Below are positions 1 through 6,831 of a DNA stretch of 18,117 nucleotides, piece by piece. Source of the DNA: CAZCWX01 sp964502465. Its GTDB lineage: Bacteria; Desulfobacterota; Binatia; Bin18. A program made the position numbers and the translations under genes. Each line of letters opens with the position of its first letter. Position 1 is the first letter of the stretch. The stretch lies in NCBI GenBank assembly GCA_964502465.1, contig CAZCWX010000339.1:1-18117 (forward strand), written 5' to 3'. The notes below the pieces were generated by a model. The model searched no databases. It was not told where the DNA came from and saw nothing but the letters and a program-made list of their open reading frames with translations.

Positions 1-351
1 CACTATCTGAACCAGACACCAGCCGAACTCAGCCTCGCGTTGGTGATGGATTCCGAGATCCACACACTGAACCGCCAGTACCGGGGGAAAGACCAACCAA
101 CTGACGTGCTATCATTCCCGCTCGCAGACGCAGTACAGCCGTCTCTCCTAGGAGATGTCGTGATTTCGGTTGAGACGGCTGCTCGCCAAGCACAACGGCG
201 CGGGCACTCGTTTCGGGAAGAACTGCAGATACTCCTTATCCACGGAATCCTCCACCTCTTAGGCTATGACCACGAAGTCTCCCGCCGTGAAGCCATCCGC
301 ATGCACCGCAAAGAGCGAGAGGTGAAGGCGGTATTGGCAAACCTCTCATGA
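1..351 (+). CDS. ybeY: Endoribonuclease YbeY, 5'-truncated by window edge
   Basis: YbeY is a single-strand-specific, metal-dependent endoribonuclease used in 16S rRNA 3'-end maturation and ribosome quality control in the cytoplasm. The frame is open from the first base of the window, so the N-terminus lies outside; the internal ATG at 40 is not the start. The diagnostic zinc-binding motif HGILHLLGYDHE (H-x3-H-x5-H) is present near the C-terminus, preceded by the family-typical segment TDVLSFPL and by GDVVIS. The protein ends about 25 residues after the motif, which is normal for the family. In many Gram-negatives ybeY lies between ybeZ and ybeX/lnt; here lnt follows after a 304-base gap. The family assignment is secure from the motif. 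Confidence 0.95.
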   Translation, partial: HYLNQTPAELSLALVMDSEIHTLNRQYRGKDQPTDVLSFPLADAVQPSLLGDVVISVETAARQAQRRGHSFREELQILLIHGILHLLGYDHEVSRREAIRMHRKEREVKAVLANLS

Positions 352-657
352 CGTTCGGATGCTTTCTTTGTAGAAGGGTAATGGATAACGTTCAATAAAG
401 GAAAAAACGGTGATCTTCTGACATCCGCTACGGAACTCTTCGAAAGAGGCATCATAAATAAAGAATGACTTCATCTCTTCCAGGTTTGCAGCCCCAAACT
501 GGGCTAGCCAATATTGAAGTTCATCCTGGCATACTACAAGTTCATCGAGAAGAGCATTTTCAAGACCAGACCGAGCTAAAATACGATCACTTCTAGGAAC
601 GTATTATCCCCGGACTTCCCCTTTCGTTCCTGCCAGGATACATTTTTCACCTTTCAT
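346..657 (-). pseudogene. Probable decayed reverse-strand reading frame of unknown function
   Basis: On the minus strand an ATG at 657-655 opens a frame of 17 codons that stops at TAA (606-604). The same frame then stays open for 85 more codons to TGA (348-346). The second part reads like real protein, with acidic/hydrophobic alternation (NALLDELVVCQDELQYWLAQFG) continuing into MKSFFIYDASFEEF. No ATG/GTG/TTG start exists just after the TAA; the first ATG is at 474-472, giving a 42-residue product. Hand count gives about 42% G+C over 361-600, lower than the flanking genes. The ATG overlaps the lnt start codon on the other strand, and no Shine-Dalgarno is visible. I do not recognise the family. 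It could be a pseudogene, a 42-residue small protein, or a chance open frame. This entry also accounts for the otherwise gene-free stretch 352-655. Confidence 0.35.
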
Positions 658-2167
658 GGTTCGGCTCAAACAGATTGTCCTTGCCGCTGCCAGCGGGGTT
701 CTGCTGGCACTCGCGTTTCCTAAGGTGGATGTGAGTCTGCTCGCGTGGGTGGCCTTCGTCCCGCTCTTGTGGATCATCCGAGAAAAGTCGCCTAAACAGG
801 CGTTTGGCTATGGCTGGATTGCCGGCATGGGGTTTTACCTGTGCACGGTCTACTGGGTAGTGCAGACCATCGGTCTCTATAGCAATATTCCTCCCCTGGT
901 CGCGGTTGGACCACTGTTATTAATGTGTGCAATCCTCGCTGCTTACACTGGCGCGTTTGCCGCTGGGCTGCGTTTCTCCCAGGAGCGCGGCTGTTCAATC
1001 CTGCTCTTGGGACCGTTCCTCTGGGTTGCGCTTGAATGGTTGCGGTCGTTTTTCTTCATCGGCTTTCCCTGGGTCAGTCTGGGATACTCCCAGCATTCTT
1101 TCCTGGATCTCATCCAGTTTGCCGAATTCACCGCCGTCTACGGCATCTCCGCCTTGATTATCTTTGTGAATCTCGTCGTGTTTACCGTCCTGTACAACCG
1201 TCGACCGGGTCGAGGCCGCCTGATCCTTCTAGCAGTCGTGCTTGTCTTCGGGCTCTCCACTTGGGGTACATGGAGACGTGCGCACCTGGCGGCGCTTCCA
1301 CCCGATTACCATCTGCGAGTCGCCATCATCCAAGGCAATATTGAGCAAGACAAAAAGTGGGACCCCGCGTTTCAAGAGGCCACGCTCGCTCGTTACGAAC
1401 ACCTCACCCGTGAAGCCGCAGCCACAGGCGTGGACCTGATTATCTGGCCTGAAACCGCGGTGCCGTTTTTTTTTCAGTCAGACCTCACGTACCGGGGGCG
1501 ACTGCTTGCTTTAGCAAGTGCGATGAAGACGCCCATTCTTTTTGGCAGTCCAGCCTTTCAGCAAACCAACTTGCATATTACCCTCTTCAACCGCGCTTAC
1601 TTACTCTCCTCCAGCGCCGAAATACTCGGCTCCTACGATAAGATAAAACTTGCCCCATTTGGGGAATACATTCCCTTCCACAACAGCTTTCTTTTCTTTC
1701 TTGACAAACTGGTCGAAGGGATTGGTGACTTTGCCGCCGGGACGACACCGACCATTTTCTCGTTGCCTCGGGTCAAGTTCGGGGTGCTGATCTGCTACGA
1801 AGGCATCTTTCCGGATTTAGCCCGTCGTTTCGTCACGCAAGGAGCCGAATTCCTTGTGAACATTACGAATGACGCCTGGTTTGGCCGCACCTCAGCTCCC
1901 TATCAACACCTGATTATGGAAGCGATGCGAACCGTAGAAAATCGTGTCCCCATGGTGCGAGCGGCAAACACCGGCTTCTCAGCAGTGATCGACCTGGACG
2001 GAACAGTGCGTACACAGACTGCGCTGTACGAAACAACTTTTCTTGTGGAAGAGCTTGCCTGGCCGCACGTTACCAGCTTTTATACCGCCTATGGCGATAT
2101 ATTTGCTCAGTTGTGTGCCCTGGCGACTGTCGGTATGTTAGGATACGCTTATTATAAAAAGCGTTGA
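656..2167 (+). CDS. lnt: Apolipoprotein N-acyltransferase
   Basis: Lnt is an inner-membrane enzyme that moves an acyl chain from phospholipid to the N-terminal cysteine of apolipoproteins, the last step of lipoprotein maturation. The 503-residue product has the family layout: an N-terminal block of hydrophobic segments (about residues 6-210), a periplasmic nitrilase-type domain (about 220-465) and a final hydrophobic helix near 480-499. The catalytic triad is visible: E266 in IIWPETAVPF, K329 in SYDKIKLAPFGEYIP and C380 in GVLICYEGIFPD. The essential E337 and E382 are also present. WRRAH near 206-210 leads into the domain. The ATG at 656 gives the expected N-terminus but has no clear Shine-Dalgarno. 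prfB follows after 19 bp, so the two are probably co-transcribed. Confidence 0.96.
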   Translation: MVRLKQIVLAAASGVLLALAFPKVDVSLLAWVAFVPLLWIIREKSPKQAFGYGWIAGMGFYLCTVYWVVQTIGLYSNIPPLVAVGPLLLMCAILAAYTGAFAAGLRFSQERGCSILLLGPFLWVALEWLRSFFFIGFPWVSLGYSQHSFLDLIQFAEFTAVYGISALIIFVNLVVFTVLYNRRPGRGRLILLAVVLVFGLSTWGTWRRAHLAALPPDYHLRVAIIQGNIEQDKKWDPAFQEATLARYEHLTREAAATGVDLIIWPETAVPFFFQSDLTYRGRLLALASAMKTPILFGSPAFQQTNLHITLFNRAYLLSSSAEILGSYDKIKLAPFGEYIPFHNSFLFFLDKLVEGIGDFAAGTTPTIFSLPRVKFGVLICYEGIFPDLARRFVTQGAEFLVNITNDAWFGRTSAPYQHLIMEAMRTVENRVPMVRAANTGFSAVIDLDGTVRTQTALYETTFLVEELAWPHVTSFYTAYGDIFAQLCALATVGMLGYAYYKKR

Positions 2168-2186
2168 TAACAGAATGGAGGAACCA

Positions 2187-3285
2187 ATGCTGGCAGAAGC
2201 CAAAGAGAAACTTGCTGAGTTAACCTCTCGAGTCGAGAACCTCGGGAGGCGTCTTTGACATCGCGGGCAAACAGGCTCGCGCCGCAGAACTCGATGAACT
2301 GACCGCATCAAGTGAATTGTGGCAAGATCAAGAGAAAGCCCAGGCGATTTTGAAGGAACGCGCCACCCTCACTGATATTCTCACCCAATGGAAAAAGCAC
2401 ACACAAAGTCTAGACGACGCACAGATTTTTTTCGAGCTGGCAGAAGCTGGGGATGCCGAAGCTACGGTTGAGGCTGAAAAACACGTTATAGACCTCGAGG
2501 AAGAGGTCCGCCAGGCGGAACTGCAGCGCATGCTTGGCGGTGAGCATGACGCTGGTAATGCGATCGTGAGCCTGCATCCTGGTGCTGGTGGTCTTGAAGC
2601 CCAGGACTGGGCAGACATGTTGCTCCGCATGTATTTGCGTTGGGCAGAACGGAGAGGGTACAAAGTGGAAATGGCAGATTATGTGCCAGGAGAGGGCGGG
2701 GGCGTAAAGAGCGCAACGTTTACTGTCGAAGGACCGTATGCCTATGGATATTTACAGGCGGAAGCTGGTATCCACCGCCTCGTGCGTATTTCTCCGTTCG
2801 ATGCGAACGCTCGCCGGCATACTTCCTTCGCTTCTATGTTTGTCTACCCAGACCTTGACGATACCGTCGAAGTCAACATTCGCCCGGAAGACCTGCGCAT
2901 CGACACCTATCGTTCCGGAGGGGCGGGTGGTCAACACGTCAATAAGACTGATTCAGCGGTGCGCCTCACGCACCTTGCTACGGGGATTGTTGTCGCGTGT
3001 CAAAACGAACGGTCGCAGCATCGGAACCGCCAGATGGCCATGAAGATCTTACGTGCCCGGTTGTATGAGCTCGAAGTAGAGAAGCAAAAGGAAAAGATGG
3101 AGGACTTGCACAAAAATAAAAAAGAGATCGCCTGGGGAAGCCAGATCCGTTCCTATGTTCTTCATCCGTATCGCATGGTAAAAGATCACCGTACTGGTGT
3201 AGAGGTTGGTAATACCGATGCTGTGCTGGATGGTGAGATTGACGCATTTATCGAGGCGTACCTCCTTCAACGCATTAGCGGGTAA
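2187..3285 (+). CDS. prfB: Peptide chain release factor 2 (requires +1 frameshift)
   Basis: RF2 recognises UGA and UAA and releases the finished peptide from the ribosome. ATG at 2187 has a TGGAGG Shine-Dalgarno at 2176-2181. Frame 0 runs 23 codons to a UGA at 2256-2258; a +1 shift on CTT (2253-2255) continues at GAC 2257 and reads 342 more codons. The joined protein is 365 residues, the same length as E. coli RF2. The SPF stop-codon recognition motif falls at about residues 202-204 (VRISPFDANARRHTSF), and the GGQ hydrolysis motif at about 247-249 (RSGGAGGQHVNKTDSAVRLTH). A naive call starting at the TTG at 2317 would lose the first 43 residues. The gene sits directly after lnt, as in several deltaproteobacterial genomes. 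The assignment is secure. Confidence 0.96.
2241..2259 (+). promoter_or_regulatory. prfB: prfB programmed +1 frameshift site
   Basis: The recoding signal reads GGGAGG, CGT, CTT, TGA, C. An internal Shine-Dalgarno-like GGGAGG (2244-2249) lies three bases before the slippery CTT (2253-2255), followed by UGA (2256-2258) and the stimulatory C (2259). This matches the known RF2 autoregulatory site, where low RF2 makes the ribosome pause at UGA and slip +1. Here the SD-like element is GGGAGG instead of the common AGGGGG. The downstream frame yields a full-length RF2, so the shift is required. Confidence 0.95.
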
Positions 3286-3383
3286 GTGATGGACGACGCG
3301 GAGAGCCAGCCATCATCTCTTCCCAGCAGAGCAAAGGTTTCCCTCCGTGTCCAGTAAGCGCGCGATCCCAAAGGGGGGTGGGT

Positions 3384-3752
3384 ATGACGGAAGAGGTGAC
3401 AGGGCTGCTCAGACGTGCACGAGAAGAAAAGGGCCTTTCCTTCAAGGAAGCAGAAGAAAGAACACATGTTCCTGTGTATTACCTCCAGCTCTTAGAAGGA
3501 GAAGGTGACCCTCGCCTCTTGGCTGAGGTGCTGTATCTGATCCCTTTTCTTCGGACGTATGCAACGTTCCTCGGCCTTGATCCGGCAGTCACCGTTGCCC
3601 AATTCATCAGAGCTATGCAGAAAGGGGCAACTCCAGTCGCACCGCCACCCGCCAAGTCTCGTCAACTTTTTTCTCGAACGGTTGTGGTACTCCTGATTGT
3701 CGTTGCGCTCGCGGCACTGTCTCTTTGGTGGCTCACCAGTCAGCCGGGGTAA
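3384..3752 (+). CDS. RodZ-like helix-turn-helix membrane protein lacking a periplasmic domain
   Basis: The 122-residue product begins with a RodZ-type HTH (HTH_25-like) domain at about residues 4-80. Its characteristic run is LLRRAREEKGLSFKEAEER, then HVPVYYLQLLEGE, then FLRTYATFLGLDP. A proline-rich linker (PVAPPPAK) leads to one hydrophobic helix at about 98-117 and a four-residue tail. Canonical RodZ, the MreB-binding cell-shape protein, is much longer and has a periplasmic domain; here it is absent, with no sign of a frameshift beyond the stop. The start at ATG 3384 is preferred to GTG 3378 because the G-rich Shine-Dalgarno (AAGGGGGG, 3371-3378) is correctly spaced from it. A cytoplasmic HTH anchored to the membrane is predicted; a link to MreB is inference only. 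Confidence 0.75.
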   Translation: MTEEVTGLLRRAREEKGLSFKEAEERTHVPVYYLQLLEGEGDPRLLAEVLYLIPFLRTYATFLGLDPAVTVAQFIRAMQKGATPVAPPPAKSRQLFSRTVVVLLIVVALAALSLWWLTSQPG

Positions 3753-3845
3753 TCTCTTGGCAATAGGCGGGGAAGTAGGTAGACTCCTTCGGCGCTCGGC
3801 TCGACAGAGAGTTTCGCTGAGCGAGCAGCAAAGGAGGGGGCATTT

Positions 3846-4742
3846 ATGAGCGCTTTGACTATTGAAGAGATTCCGGTTTTGACCAATCCCGCCCTGGTTG
3901 TCGCGTTTGCCGGGTGGAATGACGCTGGCAGCGCAGCCACGCATGCAGCACAATTCCTTGTGCAACGGCTACAAGCCCGACGATTTGCCAGTCTCGATCC
4001 AGAGGAGTTCTACAATTTTAGCGAGACACGTCCTCAGGTCCGATTAAAAGACGGTCTGTACCGTGAGGTGATCTGGCCAGCAAACGAGTTCTTCTACAGT
4101 CGCTCCGCCACAGCGCAGCGTAGCTTGATGTTCGGGATCGGCATTGAACCGCACCTCAAATGGAAAACGTATGCGACCACCCTCATCGACCTTGCCCGAC
4201 AGTGTGGGACCACCCTGGTGATTACCTTAGGCGCTCTACTTGCGGATGTTGCCTATTCGCGGCCAGTGCGGGTAGCGGGGTTTTCCAGTGATCCCGCGCT
4301 GGCGGCACAACTGCAACTGACACCGTCTCGTTACGAGGGGCCAACTGGGATTGTCGGTGTACTCAATGACACATGCCGCCGTGCCGGCCTCGCTTCGGTC
4401 AGCTTTTGGGCGAATGTTCCCCACTACATTTCAGCGGCGCCAAACCCGAAAGCCGCCCTCGCCCTAATCGGTAGGCTCGAATCTTTCTTACACTTTACAC
4501 TCGATACCACCGAACTCCGCGCTGCCGCGGTTGATTTCGATGCCAAGGTTGCGCAGGCGGTAGCAGAAAACCCCAATATGGCTGCCTATGTGCGGCAGCT
4601 TGAGGAGCGAGACCTCGAGGAAGGTCTGGTCATGGAAACCGCCCCGAAAGGGAACGGTGGCAACGGCCACGCAAACGGCAAAGATCTCGAAGAAGAATTA
4701 CAGAGCTTCCTGCAGCGACGGAAGAATAAAAAAGACGAATAG
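3846..4742 (+). CDS. PAC2 family protein
   Basis: The N-terminal part matches the PAC2 family (proteasome-assembly-chaperone-2 fold, also found in many bacteria and archaea without proteasomes): PALVVAFAGWNDAGSAATHA at residues 15-34, then DPEEFYNFSETRP and later LGALLADVAYSRPV. The 298-residue length is normal for bacterial members. The C-terminal region (about 225-298) is charged, with a Gly/Asn/His-rich linker and an acidic-basic end (LEEELQSFLQRRKNKKDE). ATG 3846 has AAGGAGGGGG (3831-3840) just upstream, which decides the start. The biochemical role of bacterial PAC2 proteins is not established. The neighbours are translation and housekeeping genes and do not give a specific function. Confidence 0.85.
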   Translation: MSALTIEEIPVLTNPALVVAFAGWNDAGSAATHAAQFLVQRLQARRFASLDPEEFYNFSETRPQVRLKDGLYREVIWPANEFFYSRSATAQRSLMFGIGIEPHLKWKTYATTLIDLARQCGTTLVITLGALLADVAYSRPVRVAGFSSDPALAAQLQLTPSRYEGPTGIVGVLNDTCRRAGLASVSFWANVPHYISAAPNPKAALALIGRLESFLHFTLDTTELRAAAVDFDAKVAQAVAENPNMAAYVRQLEERDLEEGLVMETAPKGNGGNGHANGKDLEEELQSFLQRRKNKKDE

Positions 4743-4774
4743 CTTATGGCGCAAAGAGGTCCGTTGAGCCTGTA

Positions 4775-4850
4775 GGGTCTATCGGGTTCGTCGAGTCCGT
4801 TCTTATCGACCCGAGAGACTCAAGTCACTCAATGGACCCAAGAGACTGAA
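4775..4850 (+). repeat. Imperfect hairpin and short direct repeats upstream of rimO
   Basis: Bases 4777-4788 can pair with 4808-4819 with one mismatch and one G-T pair, closing an 18-19 base loop. The right arm region GACCCGAGAGACTCAA (4808-4823) recurs as GACCCAAGAGACTGAA (4835-4850) with two differences. No T-run follows, so a classical terminator is unlikely. It fills most of the 141-bp gap between the PAC2 gene and rimO. A leader structure or a degenerate small repeat are both possible. Confidence 0.4.
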
Positions 4851-4883
4851 CATAGCCAGAAAGCAAACGGAGTAAGCGAGCGA

Positions 4884-6269
4884 ATGTCAAAGACGGTATA
4901 CTTGGTCAATCTCGGTTGTCCGAAAAACCTGGTGGATGGCGAAGTGATGCTTGGGCTCCTGGCTCGCGAAGGCTATGCGCTCAGTCTTGACCCCGCGCAG
5001 GCCGAGGTGCTCATGGTCAATACCTGCAGCTTTATCAATGAAGCGAAAGAAGAATCCATCGATACCATCCTGGAACTGGCGCGCTACAAGGAAGACAATC
5101 CGACCAAACAACTGATCGTTACCGGTTGTTTAGCGCAGCGGTATGGGCAGGAACTGCGTGAAGCATTGCCTGAGGTTGATGTGTTTGTCGGCACAGGAGA
5201 GTTTGTGCGTGTCACTGAGATTTTGAAACAGAAACGTGCCCTGCTCGGTGGCCCGGTCACCTACGTCGGTGCTTCTCATATTCTCCCCGACCACATGACC
5301 CCCCGCGTCACCACGACTCCCTTCTATACCGCTTATCTGAAAGTTGCCGAAGGGTGTAACCATACGTGCGCATTTTGTATCATCCCGAAAATCCGCGGAC
5401 GACAAGAGAGCCGACCGATCGACTCTGTAGTCAGCGAAGCCGCGGCGTTAGCGGCTCAGGGAGTGAAGGAACTCAACCTCATCGCCCAGGATTTGACCGC
5501 GTACGGTCGCGAGCGACGCGACGGCACCACACTGCTCGCGCTGTTGCGGGCGCTCTGCCAAGTTGACGGCATCACGTGGATCCGATTGCTCTACTGTTAC
5601 CCAAACTACCTCGATGAGCCTATGTTGCGTTGTATCGCCGAGGAAGAAAAGGTCTGTGCGTACCTCGACATGCCCCTGCAACACATCAGTGATCGCATGC
5701 TGCGTGCCATGCGCCGTGAGAAAAGTGGCGACGGCATCAGACGGCTGATTGACCGCATTCGCCTGCACCTTCCTGGAGTCGTCTTGCGAACTTCTTTTAT
5801 CGTCGGCTTCCCTGGTGAGACAGAGGAAGACTTTTCCCAACTCCTTGACTTCGTTTCTGAGGCCGCAATTGATCATGTGGGGGTGTTTCGCTACTCGCAG
5901 GAAGAAGGGACTGCGGCTGGAACCATGCAGGATCAGGTTCCCGAAGCACTCAAACAAGAACGCTGGCATCGGTTAATGGAACAGCAGGCTCAGATGGTGC
6001 GGCGCAAAAATCTTGCCTGGATCGGCAGCGAACAAGACGTTTTGGTATGCGACCGTAATGAGCGAGGTCGGCTCTGGGGACGCTCTCGCGGGCAGGCTCC
6101 AGAAATCGATGGAGTCGTCCTCCTCGACCGTCACGTCCAGGCTGAAAGCGGCGATATCATTGCTGTCCGCATTACTGGGGTGTCTGGCTATGACTTGCGC
6201 GCTACCTCTTGCCCTCCTCAGAATGCACAAAGAGTTCGCCCTGTTGACTTTGCGTCCATTCCTCTTTAG
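4884..6269 (+). CDS. rimO: Ribosomal protein S12 methylthiotransferase RimO
   Basis: RimO is a radical-SAM enzyme with two [4Fe-4S] clusters that adds a methylthio group to the conserved Asp of ribosomal protein uS12. The 461-residue protein has the three family regions. The N-terminal UPF0004 domain carries cluster cysteines C12 (NLGCPKNLVDGE), C48 (VNTCSFI) and C82 (TGCLAQRY). The radical-SAM core has CxxxCxxC at C158, C162 and C165 (EGCNHTCAFCIIPKIRG). A C-terminal TRAM domain lies at about 385-445. NLGCPKNLVDGE and the RGRQESRP segment favour RimO over the related MiaB, which modifies tRNA. ATG 4884 has a weakly spaced GGAG at 4869-4872. It is followed by the DksA-type gene after about 40 bp. 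Confidence 0.95.
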   Translation: MSKTVYLVNLGCPKNLVDGEVMLGLLAREGYALSLDPAQAEVLMVNTCSFINEAKEESIDTILELARYKEDNPTKQLIVTGCLAQRYGQELREALPEVDVFVGTGEFVRVTEILKQKRALLGGPVTYVGASHILPDHMTPRVTTTPFYTAYLKVAEGCNHTCAFCIIPKIRGRQESRPIDSVVSEAAALAAQGVKELNLIAQDLTAYGRERRDGTTLLALLRALCQVDGITWIRLLYCYPNYLDEPMLRCIAEEEKVCAYLDMPLQHISDRMLRAMRREKSGDGIRRLIDRIRLHLPGVVLRTSFIVGFPGETEEDFSQLLDFVSEAAIDHVGVFRYSQEEGTAAGTMQDQVPEALKQERWHRLMEQQAQMVRRKNLAWIGSEQDVLVCDRNERGRLWGRSRGQAPEIDGVVLLDRHVQAESGDIIAVRITGVSGYDLRATSCPPQNAQRVRPVDFASIPL

Positions 6270-6310
6270 GGTAGCTTCCTTTTCACCTGTTCACCGCAGA
6301 AGGAGCGGTC

Positions 6311-6736
6311 ATGAGAAAAGCATTTTTGAAGAAAATGCGTGACACCCTCACAGCCCAGAAGCGGCAGATTATGCAGCAACTGGACGAGGAACTCAGAGAA
6401 GGAAAAGAAAGTGCTCTCGACGAGGGGATGGATACCTATGATCTCGCCAGTGAGGAGCGTAATCGGGAGATCAACCTGATCTTGAGCGACCGTGACCGAG
6501 ATAAACTCCAGGCTATTGAGGATGCGCTCGAACGCATAGACTCGGGAACATATGGCATCTGCGAGATGTGTGAAGAGGAAATCGCGCCAGAGCGGCTCGA
6601 AGCGTTACCCTTCACTCGCCTGTGTGTCACTTGTCAAGGTGAAATAGAAAAAGAAGCTAAACTGCATCGCCGATCAGAAGAAGACCGGGGTCATCGGCGA
6701 GCGAGCTTTGTCGACCTTGATGAAGAAAATTCCTAA
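6311..6736 (+). CDS. DksA/TraR-family C4 zinc-finger protein
   Basis: The 141-residue protein has the DksA-type plan: an N-terminal helical coiled-coil region (about residues 5-75, rich in Glu/Lys/Gln, with DGMDTYDLASEERN in its middle) followed by a C4 zinc finger. The cysteines are C84, C87, C105 and C108 (YGICEMCEEEI then RLCVTC), a C-x2-C-x17-C-x2-C arrangement. DksA binds in the RNA polymerase secondary channel and, with ppGpp, adjusts transcription of stable RNA and biosynthetic genes. Coiled-coil acidic residues near D39 and D42 are consistent with this, but paralogues of unknown role are common, so no symbol is assigned. AAGGAG (6299-6304) lies six bases before ATG 6311. The last 30 residues are highly charged. 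Confidence 0.9.
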   Translation: MRKAFLKKMRDTLTAQKRQIMQQLDEELREGKESALDEGMDTYDLASEERNREINLILSDRDRDKLQAIEDALERIDSGTYGICEMCEEEIAPERLEALPFTRLCVTCQGEIEKEAKLHRRSEEDRGHRRASFVDLDEENS

Positions 6737-6831
6737 TTAAGCGGCAAGAACTGCAAGGTAGACCAGCGCAGGTCCTAGTCTACGCTGTCCGTCCCTGCAA
6801 TCCTCAAGAACGGCTGTGGGAGGCAAACCTC

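Noticed and set aside
2317..3285. prfB as a 322-residue gene starting at TTG
   Set aside because: The upstream ATG, Shine-Dalgarno and CTT-TGA-C site restore the missing N-terminal 43 residues, matching known RF2.
3289..3335. Small stem TGATGG/CCATCA after prfB as a terminator
   Set aside because: Only 6 bp with a large loop and no T-run.
3793..3823. 8-bp stem CGCTCGGC/GCTGAGCG before the PAC2 gene
   Set aside because: Contains a wobble pair and a 15-base loop, without a T-run; could arise by chance.
3492..3965. 157-codon minus-strand frame across the RodZ-like/PAC2 junction
   Set aside because: It overlaps two genes with clear families and starts, has Cys/Arg-rich low-quality composition and no recognisable motif.
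5448..5969. 173-codon minus-strand frame inside rimO
   Set aside because: Shadow of the conserved radical-SAM coding frame, with no ribosome-binding site or family features.
6758..6785. 6-bp inverted repeat GTAGAC/GTCTAC between the DksA-type and glycerate kinase genes
   Set aside because: Short arms, 14-base loop and no T-run make a terminator or operator call unsafe.
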